DNA of 64,000 nucleotides from Planosporangium mesophilum (GTDB lineage Bacteria > Actinomycetota > Actinomycetes > Mycobacteriales > Micromonosporaceae). Below, in pieces: positions 21,694 through 30,147 of the stretch. The stretch spans positions 28,923 through 92,922 of the forward strand of contig NZ_BOON01000003.1 of the NCBI RefSeq assembly GCF_016863255.1. The letters run 5' to 3'. The notes beneath the pieces are model-generated. The model did not search any database, was not told the origin of the DNA, and saw only the letters and a list, made by a program, of their open reading frames with translations. The position numbers were made by a program, and so were the translations under genes. Within the stretch, counting starts at the first letter, position 1; every line of letters starts with the position of its first letter.

Positions 21694-21715
21694 CTTGCCG
21701 AATACATGCCGAAGT
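21694..21715 (+). repeat. Candidate integrase arm site, left end
   Basis: A 22-bp sequence with two TGCCGAA heptamers (around GAATAC) matching 35318-35339 in 21 of 22 positions and in the same orientation. It lies 104 bp inside attL. Confidence 0.5.
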
Positions 21716-21725
21716 TCAGCAGGCG

Positions 21726-21914
21726 CTAGCTCCTGAACCACAGAGCCAAGAGCCCGGTGATCGCGATCACCAACGATGTCAGCGCCACGATGAGACGTGT
21801 GGCTGCCCGTAGGTAGTCAAGCGACTTCCCCCCGCGACGACCGACACCACTGGGACTACGGCCAGCCGCTTCGCGCTGCTCTTTGCCGGCCTCTTGCTGA
21901 GTTGATACCGTCAT
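21726..21914 (-). CDS. Small membrane protein at the AICE left end
   Basis: A 62-residue protein with a basic, glycine-rich N-terminal half and one C-terminal transmembrane segment (LIVALTSLVIAITGLLALWF). ATG 21914 follows a strong GGAGGAG ribosome binding site. It lies between attL and the integrase on the integrase strand but 465 bp downstream of it, so it needs its own promoter. No family recognised; tail-anchored topology is likely. Confidence 0.6.
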   Translation of the reverse strand: MTVSTQQEAGKEQREAAGRSPSGVGRRGGKSLDYLRAATRLIVALTSLVIAITGLLALWFRS

Positions 21915-22379
21915 GACGGCTCCTCCAACGCGTACCCACTACGTGACACGCGGAGCCCCGCGGAGCCTGAGCTGATCCCTCAGGCTCCGTTCTTTGATTG
22001 GCTTGGGGTCATCCGCGCCGGTTACTCATTGCAGCGGGTCGGGCAAGGCAGCGCAAGTAAGGAACCGCGGCGCTTAACGTTACTCAGCGTAATAAATCTT
22101 GCCCCTTTTAACGTCTTATGCGCCTCAGCTGCCTCTTGACAGCAGGCTCAGCCGTGCTAAACGCTTCGCAGCACGGCTGAGCATAGTCACGGACGCTGCG
22201 CCACAACGCGTAGCCACACCGAGGATTGACTGTGACTCGCGACACATTTTCGAGGGCGGCCCGCTCCTACTAGCCCCGTTTTCCGGTTACGGGTAGTGAC
22301 AGTGATGACCGTCGGCACTCAGTCATACAATCGACTGTTGTCGATCAGAACAACTTGCACCCCTTCGCTCATCGGACCG
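21915..22379. other. Intergenic stretch between integrase and left end
   Basis: No gene is supported; an open frame of 65 codons at 22099 has no ribosome binding site or coding bias. The stretch is less GC-rich than its surroundings. It contains a hairpin at 21962-21988 (GGAGCCTGAG / CTCAGGCTCC followed by GTTCTTT), which reads as a plus-strand terminator. Confidence 0.6.
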
Positions 22380-23762
22380 TCAACCCGCATGGGACATTGG
22401 ATGGCCAAGCGCGGCCTGTATCCGCTGGCGTAGCACCTCACCCCCGCCGTCGAGGCACTTGGCGTAGATCTTCAGAAGGATCTCGACTGAGTGACCGGCC
22501 CACTCTGCAACCTGGGTTGGCGGCACTCCCCCGTTGAGCCAGGTCGACACTGCCGCATGCCGCAGGTCGTACGGCGTCCGGGCCAGCGGCGATGCTGCAA
22601 CCTCGGGCGCGAACACCTCGGCGCGTGCCCTCTGCCAGGCACGGACGATGGTCAGCTTCGGCAGCTCGCCGTGGTTACGCTCGCCCGTGAACAGCCGGCC
22701 GTCCGGCGCCGTACCGAAACGGTCGATGTGCTCATGCAGGAGCGCGGTCAACTCCGGTGGGCACGGCACCGTCCGAATCTCGCCGCGTGCTCGCTGCTTG
22801 AGTTGTCGCCGGTCGCGGTTCTTCCCGCTGTCGGTCCACTCCTTGCCAGCGTGCGGCTCGGCCACGTCCAGGTGCAGCTCTCCCCACCCCTCGGCCGGGA
22901 GGGCCAGGTTGTGCCTGGCGAGGCTGACCGCCTCTTCGGGTCTAAGCGCCGCGAAGTAGAGGCAGCCGAAGAAGGCGACCAGGCGGGGGCCGCTGCGCTG
23001 CTGTGCGCGTACGGCGTTGAGCAGCGTGCGGGCCTGAATCGGGTTGGCTACGGATCGGCGGTCGACGGCATGCACCGTCTTCGGCGCGGTCCACTTCAGA
23101 GCCGGTATCGGATTGGTGCTCAAGAGCTTTACCTCGACCGCGTATTCGGCGGCGGCGTTGAGGATCTTCCGTTTCCGACTGACCACGCTCGGCGCGGCCG
23201 GGCCGCCGTCGAGTCGTACGGTCAGGGCGTCCAGTACCGGCCGCAGCACCTCCGGTTTGCTGAGCGCCGATACCGGCCGCGTGTGGGTTTGGACCCACCG
23301 CAGCGCGCTGCGAATGTCGGAGGGGCAGTCAGGGTCGTTGCGCTTGTTGGTGTTGAATGCCCAGCGGCACAGCGCCGACCGGATTAGCTTGTCATCCGGC
23401 TTGCCCTTGTCGTTGACGAACATCGCGGTCGTCACCGCGGTCAGCGCCTCGGCGTGGGTGCGGCGGGTAGTGGCCGCTACGCGGGGCCACTTCATGTCGA
23501 CGTACGCGCAGGCGAACTCGTACCACGACATGTCACCGGCTGCCCGCCGCATCGACACCGGGCGGCCCGACTCGGTATCGAAGGCCTCGCCTTTCCTGGC
23601 CGCCGACACCAGCTCGGAGCGGAAGCTCTCGGCTAGCGCCTTTTGCTTGAACGGCTCCTTCCATGGCTTGCCGGCCACGCCCCATCGCACCCAGTAGGTG
23701 TTGCCCCGCGCTCCCTTGTAGACCTCGGTCTTCCAGATCCGAACGTCGTACGTGTTGCCCAT
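22380..23762 (-). CDS. int: Tyrosine-type site-specific integrase
   Basis: A 460-residue phage-type integrase that recombines attP with the tRNA-Arg site. An N-terminal arm-binding region (residues 1-70), a SAM-like core-binding domain (about 85-190) and the catalytic domain are in order. Catalytic residues: Arg I in AALRPEEAV; the second box RTPYDLRHAAVSTWLN with Tyr in place of the usual first His, as seen in other AICE integrases; WAGHS; nucleophile Tyr in KIYAKCL. ATG 23762 shares its A with the TGA of the excisionase gene, so the two are coupled. Transcription points toward attL. Confidence 0.95.
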   Translation of the reverse strand: MGNTYDVRIWKTEVYKGARGNTYWVRWGVAGKPWKEPFKQKALAESFRSELVSAARKGEAFDTESGRPVSMRRAAGDMSWYEFACAYVDMKWPRVAATTRRTHAEALTAVTTAMFVNDKGKPDDKLIRSALCRWAFNTNKRNDPDCPSDIRSALRWVQTHTRPVSALSKPEVLRPVLDALTVRLDGGPAAPSVVSRKRKILNAAAEYAVEVKLLSTNPIPALKWTAPKTVHAVDRRSVANPIQARTLLNAVRAQQRSGPRLVAFFGCLYFAALRPEEAVSLARHNLALPAEGWGELHLDVAEPHAGKEWTDSGKNRDRRQLKQRARGEIRTVPCPPELTALLHEHIDRFGTAPDGRLFTGERNHGELPKLTIVRAWQRARAEVFAPEVAASPLARTPYDLRHAAVSTWLNGGVPPTQVAEWAGHSVEILLKIYAKCLDGGGEVLRQRIQAALGHPMSHAG

Positions 23763-24256
23763 CAGGCGGCCTCCTCTTCCAGGGATGCGAGCCAGTTCTC
23801 GTAGTCGCTGCGGCGGATGCGGAGGTCGCCGTTGGGCAGCTTGAGGCACGGGGGCGCCTTCCGCTTCGTCCGCCAGTCGTAGAAGGTCGACCGGGTGATG
23901 CCGAGGTCCTCGCATACCTCGGCGATCGTCAGGTGCCTAGGGTTGGCGCTTCGCTGCTGACGGCCACCGGCACGGGTCGCGGGCACAGCGGCGAGGCCGG
24001 TCGTCTTCTGAGCGGCCCTGTCGGGCGGACTGGTTCGCACGGTGGGCGCCTTTCCGGTCGCGGGGGTCTGCGGGGAAGTGGCGGGGGTCGATGCTCTTAG
24101 CGGGCCGTAGGGAGCCCGCTGAGAGCCACGGAGAGCCAAGATCTGTGCGTGTTTGGTGTGATAGGTACCGGTAACCCCGCATCCGCGAATCTGCGGGCCT
24201 CGCTCGGCGACCGCCGGGCGACGGGCGGCTGATCTTGTCACTCGGGTGTCACTCAT
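23762..24256 (-). CDS. xis: Excisionase-like helix-turn-helix protein
   Basis: Up to 164 residues. Only the last 60 form a recognisable domain, a MerR/excisionase-type HTH (LTIAEVCEDLGITRSTFYDW) followed by a wing (LPNGDLRIRRSDYENWL). The first 100 residues are low-complexity and basic. ATG 24256 overlaps the stop of the RepA-like gene by 8 bp, favouring coupled translation; a shorter start around the GTG of VPATRAG would leave only the HTH domain, closer to the usual Xis size. Its overlap with int places it as the directionality factor. Confidence 0.8.
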   Translation of the reverse strand: MSDTRVTRSAARRPAVAERGPQIRGCGVTGTYHTKHAQILALRGSQRAPYGPLRASTPATSPQTPATGKAPTVRTSPPDRAAQKTTGLAAVPATRAGGRQQRSANPRHLTIAEVCEDLGITRSTFYDWRTKRKAPPCLKLPNGDLRIRRSDYENWLASLEEEAA

Positions 24257-24316
24257 GATCAGAACCGTTTCCGCAGGTCAACATGGGTTGAGTGACACGA
24301 GTGACACGAGTGACAG
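24246..24316 (-). repeat. Left copy of the GTGTCACTC repeat module
   Basis: Contains GTGTCACTCA, then GATCA, GTTTC, GCAGGTCAA and a run of GAGTGACAC units. The same order of blocks occurs in inverted orientation at 33775-33861. It covers the 3' end of the RepA-like gene (encoding VTRVTRVT) and the first codons of xis. Function unproven: origin iterons or a regulator site are the obvious options. Confidence 0.75.
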
Positions 24317-25364
24317 TGCCGGCCAGGTCGGTTGTGTCACTCGGCGGCAGGGCGTACCGGCCGGCGGCGTCGCAGGTCACCTGCGCGTCGGCGAGCATCC
24401 GGGTACAGGTCTGGCGGATCGTGGCGGCGTTGAGCCCGGTGCCCTCCGCGATCGCCTTCGGCGTGCTGGCGGGATGGGCGCGCAGGTAGCGGGTGATGGC
24501 GGCGCGGGTGTCGCTGCGGGTGTAGTCCTCGGGCGGCCCGTCGAGTAGCCGCCACGCCCCGGACGCGGGCTGGAAATCCAAGGCGTACTCGGCCTCTTCC
24601 ACGTCGCGGCCGGTGACGTGCAGCGCCCCGCCGGCCTCGCCGCGTGCCCGCTTGAGTACGAGGGTGGCGTCGGCGGCCCCTGCGATGCCGTTGGTACCGG
24701 ACACCTCGGCGAGGAAGTCATCCGAGCTGGCCTTGCGCACGTGGTGAACCAGGAGAATCGCGACGCCGTAGGCGTCGGCCACTTTCTTGATCCGCCCGAC
24801 GGCGGCATAGTCAGCGTCGTACGCCGAGGCCCCCGGCGGGGACATGCCGCGAATCTTGGCGAACACGTCGATGCAGACCATGCGGGCGTCGCGGTTGCGG
24901 TCCAGCCACGCCGCGATGGCTTCATCCCCACCTTGGGTCAGCGGCGGGCACGCGACGGCGAGGGTGAGCCCGGCCGGGGCCGGCTGACCGCCGAGGATCT
25001 TTCCCATGCGCGACTGCAACCGGCGCGGGGTGTCTTCCAGCGCGAGGTAGAGCACCGGGCCGCCGTCGACCGGGATGGAGTCGAACGCGTAACCACCGGC
25101 CGCGACGGCCAAGCCGAGGCCGAGCGACAGCCACGACTTGCCGACCTTCGGCGGGCCGGCGAGCAGGTTGACGCCCTCGGCGAGTACGCCGGGTACGGCC
25201 CAGTTCGGCGGCGGGAACTCCATCGCCATGAGGTCGGCCGCGCTCCACGAGGTGGGCAGCCGGGCCGGGCCGCGCCGGGCCGACACCGGTTGCGGTGTCA
25301 GAACTTCGGCGGCGTCGTCGGCGTCCACGATGTGCAGACGGGGTGCCTGCTCCGGACTGGTCAT
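24249..25364 (-). CDS. RepA-like AAA ATPase of the AICE replication module
   Basis: A 371-residue RecA/DnaB-fold ATPase of the plasmid RepA type (AAA_25-like), probably the hexameric helicase for element replication. Walker A is AGPPKVGKSW near residue 75; the adjoining YLALEDTPRRLQSRM motif and Walker B (RMVCIDVFAKI) follow, and LLVHHVRK is the sensor region. A C-terminal winged-helix part (TPKAIAEGTGLNAATIRQTC) may bind DNA. The final residues VTRVTRVT are encoded by the repeat module. ATG 25364 overlaps the stop of the DpdA-like gene (ATGA). Confidence 0.85.
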   Translation of the reverse strand: MTSPEQAPRLHIVDADDAAEVLTPQPVSARRGPARLPTSWSAADLMAMEFPPPNWAVPGVLAEGVNLLAGPPKVGKSWLSLGLGLAVAAGGYAFDSIPVDGGPVLYLALEDTPRRLQSRMGKILGGQPAPAGLTLAVACPPLTQGGDEAIAAWLDRNRDARMVCIDVFAKIRGMSPPGASAYDADYAAVGRIKKVADAYGVAILLVHHVRKASSDDFLAEVSGTNGIAGAADATLVLKRARGEAGGALHVTGRDVEEAEYALDFQPASGAWRLLDGPPEDYTRSDTRAAITRYLRAHPASTPKAIAEGTGLNAATIRQTCTRMLADAQVTCDAAGRYALPPSDTTDLAGTVTRVTRVTQPMLTCGNGSDHE

Positions 25365-26206
25365 GCGGCTGCCTCCAGGTCGAACAGGGCCGGTTGGTCG
25401 CTGTGGGTGTGCGCGGCGGTGAGGACGTTGGTGCGCCAGAGCAGGGCGAAGCGCAGGCAGTTGGCGCAGTTGGCATGTGCGGTGCAGCCGGGTAACGGTC
25501 GGCCGCGGCGGCGGGCGTCTACCGACCACGCCATGGAGTCGGCCGAGGTCAGCCGGCTCCCGTGCCCGGTGAGGCCGAGGATTTTGAACCCGAACCCGTG
25601 TAGTCGGGTGACTCCGGCGGTGTGCAGGGCGGCGATGATGCGTCCGGCCTCGGCGGTGCCTTGCCGGCGGCAGACCGACCCGAGGCCGACCAGCGGCGCG
25701 GCGGTGAGGTCGACGCGGGCGAGGGTCCAGTACAGGTCGACGCAGCGCAGGTAGTCATCGCGGGTGAAGCCCTGCACGACCGGAATCACCGGCAGCTCGG
25801 GGGCCAGGTCGCGCAGCTGCGCGAAGTTGGCCACGGTGCGGCGCTGATGTTCGGCCACCGACAGCCGGGTACCGGCGAAGACGACCGGCCCCACCCGGCC
25901 GCCGTTGATGACAATCGGTTCGCACATCCAGTCCTGCGGGGCAGCCCACATCAGGTTGCCGATCTCGTCGCGGTAACGGCGTAGCCGGGCCACGTACGCG
26001 GCCGGGGTCACGGTCCACCGGCCGCACGTCTGCAACTCGGTGAACCCGCCCGAGTCGCACGCCCACGGCGCAGCTGCGACCGGCAGCCGCTTGTAGACGC
26101 GCAACCGGCGGTCGGACACGAACAGCGCCACCTGCGCGGCGGCAACCTCGGGCTTGGCCAGCCAGCCCGGTTGGTGGGTGCCGAGCATGAACAGCGGCCC
26201 GCTCAT
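25361..26206 (-). CDS. TGT/DpdA-like (deazapurine transglycosylase-type) protein
   Basis: A 281-residue protein resembling the tRNA-guanine transglycosylase superfamily, specifically the DpdA branch that exchanges guanine for 7-deazaguanine in DNA. Visible marks: WACDSGGFTELQ, matching the DSGG segment that holds a catalytic Asp in TGT; a barrel-type VIPVVQGF strand; GLGSVCRRQGT; GFGFKILGL; and a C-terminal C-X5-C-X2-C cluster (CTAHANCANC) that could bind zinc. It overlaps both neighbours by 4 bp, between prim-pol and the RepA-like ATPase, so it is made together with the replication proteins. No preQ0 synthesis genes occur in the window; a substrate would have to come from the host. The family call is from recalled motifs; substrate is inference. 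Confidence 0.72.
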   Translation of the reverse strand: MSGPLFMLGTHQPGWLAKPEVAAAQVALFVSDRRLRVYKRLPVAAAPWACDSGGFTELQTCGRWTVTPAAYVARLRRYRDEIGNLMWAAPQDWMCEPIVINGGRVGPVVFAGTRLSVAEHQRRTVANFAQLRDLAPELPVIPVVQGFTRDDYLRCVDLYWTLARVDLTAAPLVGLGSVCRRQGTAEAGRIIAALHTAGVTRLHGFGFKILGLTGHGSRLTSADSMAWSVDARRRGRPLPGCTAHANCANCLRFALLWRTNVLTAAHTHSDQPALFDLEAAA

Positions 26207-27144
26207 GCCGCCACGCTCCGCGGCCGGTTGGCCCCGGCGCGGAAGCCGGAGTGGATGGTGCGCCGGGCGCCCGCGACCGGGTGGCCCTTGGCGACGGCGG
26301 CGCGTAGCAGCAGTTCCTCGGTGTCGGCGGCGTCCAGGGCGCCCCCGGCAACGAGTTGGCCGAGCGCGACCGCCGCGCCGTAGAGGGTGCGGTTGAGCGT
26401 GCCGTCCGGGGCGGCGGCGATGGCGTCGAGACTGTGTCCGATCGCGGCGTCAAGGTAGGCGGCCTGCCGCCCGGTGCCCAGCTCCACCGCGACGGGTTGC
26501 TGCGGTGGCAGAGGTGTGGGCGTGAGCCTGTCGGCCAGCCACGCGGGCAGCGGGGCGGGGTCGGCGTCGCGGGCGACGGTGTAGGGGTAGCTGCCGGCGA
26601 CGCTGCCGGCGGCGACGACGTAGCCGCCGTGGGCGCGGGTGTCGATCAGCCAGCCCAGCAGCCCGGCGGTGTTCCGCAGCTGCGGGCCGGTGTCGGGGTG
26701 GCGGTAGTACAGGTGGGTGCCGCCGCGCCCGGTGGTGACGGCGTAGGTGTCGGCCGGGTAGGGCTGGCCGGCGCGATGGCACATACCGGCGAACACAGCG
26801 TCGCCGTCGCCGCACGGGCCGGCCTCCGGCGGCGGAGTCTGGCCCGGCTTGGGTACATCGAGGTCGACCACGACCAGCCCGGACGGGCCGCACGCGATCC
26901 CAACGTTGAACGAGGTGATGCGCCAAGCGCGGGTGATCCGGTCGGGGTCGGTGGTGGCGCGGGCCTCCCAACCGACGTGGGTCCCGACGGCGCGGCAGCG
27001 CGGGTCGCGGCCGGTGCAGTGCTCGGCGGCGTGGTCGGGGAAGGCGGGCCGCTTGTCGTTGTGGCGCAACGGAAAGACGTGCCAGCCGCGCGCGGCGGCG
27101 TCCAGCGCCACCCGGCACAGCGCGGCCTTGCTGACGATGTTCAT
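26203..27144 (-). CDS. Bifunctional DNA primase/polymerase (prim-pol)
   Basis: A 313-residue archaeo-eukaryotic-type primase of the prim-pol family, typical of AICEs that replicate autonomously. The N-terminal domain has GWHVFPLRHNDKRPA (the family's opening motif), the catalytic acidic pair in GLVVVDLDVPK, the His-containing GRGGTHLYYRHP, and the RAHGGYVVAAGS strand. The C-terminal 80 residues are helical (PriCT-like). ATG 27144; stop overlaps the next start. It should lay primers and short DNA at the element's origin. Confidence 0.92.
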   Translation of the reverse strand: MNIVSKAALCRVALDAAARGWHVFPLRHNDKRPAFPDHAAEHCTGRDPRCRAVGTHVGWEARATTDPDRITRAWRITSFNVGIACGPSGLVVVDLDVPKPGQTPPPEAGPCGDGDAVFAGMCHRAGQPYPADTYAVTTGRGGTHLYYRHPDTGPQLRNTAGLLGWLIDTRAHGGYVVAAGSVAGSYPYTVARDADPAPLPAWLADRLTPTPLPPQQPVAVELGTGRQAAYLDAAIGHSLDAIAAAPDGTLNRTLYGAAVALGQLVAGGALDAADTEELLLRAAVAKGHPVAGARRTIHSGFRAGANRPRSVAA

Positions 27145-27162
27145 GCGGGGTCCTCCGTTCGC

Positions 27163-27438
27163 TCAGGCAGCACGGCGGGCGGCGCGCGGCGGGCCGATCA
27201 GGGTCCGTAGGTGGGTGAGCAGGGCTGCGAGGCGTAGCCGGGCGGCGGGCTCGTCGGCGGGCAGCGCGGCGGACAACCGGATGTCGGCGTGGTCGGTGCC
27301 GTCGGCGGCGCGCACGCGGGTGAGCACGGCGGTGCCGGCGCCGGGGATCGTGATGCTGATGGGGTCGGATCGGTGCTCGCCGAGTCCGCAGCGGTGGCCA
27401 CCGGCACACCAGTCCGGGCAGCGAGGGCGGCGGGTCAT
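27163..27438 (-). CDS. DUF6907-type small protein
   Basis: A 91-residue protein starting with CPDWCAGGHRCG, the CPxWC opening that marks the DUF6907 group common in actinomycete mobile elements, followed by a beta-rich middle (DPISITIPG, VLTRVRAADGTDHADIRL) and a C-terminal helix. Two Cys and a His may bind zinc. ATG 27438 overlaps the stop of the upstream gene by 4 bp; 18 bp separate it from prim-pol. Function unknown. Confidence 0.75.
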   Translation of the reverse strand: MTRRPRCPDWCAGGHRCGLGEHRSDPISITIPGAGTAVLTRVRAADGTDHADIRLSAALPADEPAARLRLAALLTHLRTLIGPPRAARRAA

Positions 27439-27686
27439 CGGGTGCCGTCCTTACGCAGGCGGGTGAGCTGGTTGTAGATCCAGCGGCCGGCGCGCAGGCG
27501 CAGGCCGGTGCCCCGGCAGCGGCGGCACAGCCGGATGCCGCGGCCGGACGGGGAGCGGCGTTTGCCGGTGCCGGCGCAGCGGCGGCAGGCCCGGAACGGC
27601 CAGATCCAGCAGCCGACCGCGTAACCGAGAGTGACGGCCAATAGGGCGAGGACGGGCAGGCTAGCGGCGGTGACGTGGGGGTCCAC
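27435..27686 (-). CDS. Membrane protein with DnaJ-type CXXCXGXG motifs
   Basis: An 83-residue protein. An N-terminal hydrophobic segment ([20 protein letters not shown]) is followed by two zinc-finger-like knuckles, CRRCAGTGKR and CRRCRGTGLR, as in the DnaJ cysteine-rich domain. GTG 27686 is chosen because GGAGG precedes it at 5 nt; an in-frame upstream ATG at 27716 lacks a site. Such small membrane/zinc proteins recur in AICE transfer regions without an assigned role. Confidence 0.7.
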   Translation of the reverse strand: MDPHVTAASLPVLALLAVTLGYAVGCWIWPFRACRRCAGTGKRRSPSGRGIRLCRRCRGTGLRLRAGRWIYNQLTRLRKDGTR

Positions 27687-27728
27687 GGACGCCTCCTCAG
27701 GCGTTTTTGGGTGCACGAGGCCGTGGGC

Positions 27729-27815
27729 TGCTAGTTGCTAGAGCCCAGGTGATGTTTGGGATCGGGTGCTAGCGGGGCTGCTAGCGCTAGCAGGGTTGGC
27801 CGCTAGCGCTAGCAG
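27729..27815. repeat. CTAG-rich palindrome cluster, candidate transfer locus
   Basis: Seven CTAG tetramers in under 90 bp, including the perfect 16-bp palindrome CTGCTAGCGCTAGCAG at 27778-27793 and a second GCTAGCGCTAGCAG at 27802-27815. It lies directly downstream of the translocase gene. In related Streptomyces plasmids the clt locus bound by TraB is a cluster of short repeats next to traB; this cluster is in the corresponding place. Confidence 0.6.
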
Positions 27816-27826
27816 CCCGCGCGGGG

Positions 27827-30049
27827 TTAGTCGGTGGCCGTTCTGCGGTTACGCTCCGCGATCGCGGCCAACAGGTCGGTGTGCTTGACGCCGCGCCGGG
27901 TGGTGGCCTTGCCGTCGATGCGCCGGCCCACATCTGCGACCTTCACCAGCGGGTGCGGCTTGAGCGCGGTGGTCAGCTGCGCGGCCTCCCACCCGCCGTA
28001 TACGTCGGGGCGCAGCTCGGCCAGCAGCGCGCACAGCGTCTCGTTCCACGCGGCCTTCTCGTCGCCCGGCCAGATCTGCGCCAGGTCGGCGAGCACATCG
28101 GACACCGGGCCAACGGCGCGGGTCTGCTCGTCCGGGTGGGGCAGCGTGCCCGCGGCCACGCGCAGGGCGACCGCGCGGGCCACGATGCGGGCGGCGGCGG
28201 TGGTGTCGACGTAGAACGAGCGCACCGCCACCGGCTTGCCGAACCCGGCGAGGATGCCCCACCCGGCCTCGATGACCGGCTGGAAGACCGTCGCCCGGTG
28301 GCCGTTCTTGTACGCCGACGTGCCCAGGATCATGTCGTTGGCGGTCTGATCCGCGACGGACAGGCAGAACCGGGAGTTGACGTTGCGGGTAATGCCGGTG
28401 GGCAAGCTGTCCTTGTCCGGGATCTGGGTACCGATCAGGATGATCACGCCCAGCGCCCGGCCGAGCTTGATGACCTTCTCCAGGATCTCCCCGGCGTCCT
28501 TGCCGTACTTGCTGGTCATCAGCTCCTGCAACTCGTCAAACCACGCCACCAGCGGGTGCAGCCCCGACCCCTTCAACGACGCCAACTCCGGGGTCACCTT
28601 GTTCTCCGGGGCCTTGCCTAGTCGGGCGTAGTGCTCGATGCGCTTGGAGCGGCGGCGGCACTCCTCATACAGCCACTCGATGAACGCGAAGCAGCGGGCC
28701 AGGGTCTCGTCATCGAAGCCGTTGCCGTACTCGGCCATCACCGGCTCCAACACCGCGAAGTCGCCCACGCCCTTGAGTTCGTAGCCCCGGATCTCGGCAC
28801 GGGCATCCAGCGCGGCGGCCAGCACCAGGTCGCGCAGGGCGAACGTCTTACCCGAGCCCGGCTGACCGCCGAAGAGGTAGTTGCGGAACATCAGGTCGAT
28901 GTCGACGGTGTTGAGCCGGGGGTCGGTGGCGAACGCGAACGCCTTGAACACGTCCACGCGGGCCGAGGTCGACAGCAGCGGCCACGCGGGCTGCTTCATC
29001 TGCGACGCGGGCTCGTAGCCCACCCACAGGGCCAGGCGGCCAGTGTGCCCCGGTGCCGGTTCGGGCCACACCTGATCCAGCGGCAGGCGCATAGCCGAGG
29101 CGAGCTTGCCCCGTCGGGCGACGACGTCGGCGGCCTCCACCCCATAGGGCAGGTCCACGATCGCGAGGTGGCCGGGGCCGTCGCGGTGGATGTCGACAGG
29201 GAACGAGATGGCCTTCGGGTCCTTGGCAACCGCCGAGTTGATGGCGGCCAGTTGCAGCGAGGTGAGCGCCCGGCGCACCAGCTCGGCGGTCAGCTTGCGG
29301 TAGGTACGGGCCTCCGACACCCGGTCGGTCAGCCGCTTGTCGTCCGGGCGGCCCACCCGTGCCAGCAGCGGCACGGCGACGGCCAGGGCGAGCCAGCGCC
29401 ACCAGGCCGGTCCGACCGCCAGCGCGACCGCGCCGGTGGCGAGGGTGCCGGCGCCGAACGCGAGTACCCACCAGCGCCACACCGACTGCCGCTGCCGGCG
29501 GGCGTCGAGCTTGAGCCAGGCGTCGGCGTCGCCCTTCGAGGCGGCGGCCTGGCGTAGTGCCCAGTTGCCCTCCTCGGCGGTGGCCCAGTGCAACACGCGG
29601 CCGGTGCCCCGGAACAGTCCGGCCGGCGCGTAGACGGCGGTCTTCGCCGCGTACTTCGGCGTCCGGACGGCGTGATAGGCGGCCACGTAGCCGGCGTACT
29701 TGGCCCACCACTTCGCGGCGGCCATCAGGGTTGCCCGCGAGCGTGCCCAATCAGCCAGGATCGGGCGACGCCGACCGGGGTCGAACGCCGACACCGGGAT
29801 GTCGTCGGCGGCGTCGACCGGGCCGCCCACCCGCTGCGGGCTGTCGTCCACCGACTCCGCGTCGTCGGCGTCGAAGTCGTCGGTGATGTCGTCACGGTCA
29901 GCGTCGCCGGTGTCGTCACGGCTAGGCGTGCGGCGGGTCCGGGCGGCGTTGAGGTCGACCACGTCCGCGCCTTCGGCGTCGCTGGACAGGTCGGCTTCGG
30001 CGCGGGTCCAGTCGAACCCGTCGTGCGGTTCGGGGATGTTGCTGGTCAT
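27827..30049 (-). CDS. FtsK/SpoIIIE-type conjugative DNA translocase (TraB/TraSA-like)
   Basis: A 740-residue motor protein that moves double-stranded element DNA between hyphae in AICE conjugation. Residues 1-95 are Asp/Arg-rich and disordered, about 190-235 hold two membrane segments (WWVLAFGAGTLATGAVALAV, WWRWLALAVAVPLL), then the RecA-like domain follows with Walker A GGQPGSGKTFAL, Walker B VAWFDELQEL and ILIGTQIPDKDS. The C-terminal 60 residues end in a winged-helix-like tail (VADVGRRIDGKATTRRGVKH), comparable to the gamma/DNA-recognition part. The CTAG cluster follows its stop codon. Confidence 0.93.
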   Translation of the reverse strand: MTSNIPEPHDGFDWTRAEADLSSDAEGADVVDLNAARTRRTPSRDDTGDADRDDITDDFDADDAESVDDSPQRVGGPVDAADDIPVSAFDPGRRRPILADWARSRATLMAAAKWWAKYAGYVAAYHAVRTPKYAAKTAVYAPAGLFRGTGRVLHWATAEEGNWALRQAAASKGDADAWLKLDARRQRQSVWRWWVLAFGAGTLATGAVALAVGPAWWRWLALAVAVPLLARVGRPDDKRLTDRVSEARTYRKLTAELVRRALTSLQLAAINSAVAKDPKAISFPVDIHRDGPGHLAIVDLPYGVEAADVVARRGKLASAMRLPLDQVWPEPAPGHTGRLALWVGYEPASQMKQPAWPLLSTSARVDVFKAFAFATDPRLNTVDIDLMFRNYLFGGQPGSGKTFALRDLVLAAALDARAEIRGYELKGVGDFAVLEPVMAEYGNGFDDETLARCFAFIEWLYEECRRRSKRIEHYARLGKAPENKVTPELASLKGSGLHPLVAWFDELQELMTSKYGKDAGEILEKVIKLGRALGVIILIGTQIPDKDSLPTGITRNVNSRFCLSVADQTANDMILGTSAYKNGHRATVFQPVIEAGWGILAGFGKPVAVRSFYVDTTAAARIVARAVALRVAAGTLPHPDEQTRAVGPVSDVLADLAQIWPGDEKAAWNETLCALLAELRPDVYGGWEAAQLTTALKPHPLVKVADVGRRIDGKATTRRGVKHTDLLAAIAERNRRTATD

Positions 30050-30147
30050 GATGGGGGTTCCTCCTGTGACGTCTTGCGGACGGATCGGAGAGGGACCGGA
30101 GCGCGGCCATCGGTTTCCTAGGCCTGCGGGCCGCGCTCCGGGTGGGC

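Noticed and set aside
22099..22296. 65-codon plus-strand frame at the AICE left end
   Set aside because: No ribosome binding site, poor actinomycete codon bias, and it lies in a probable regulatory gap.
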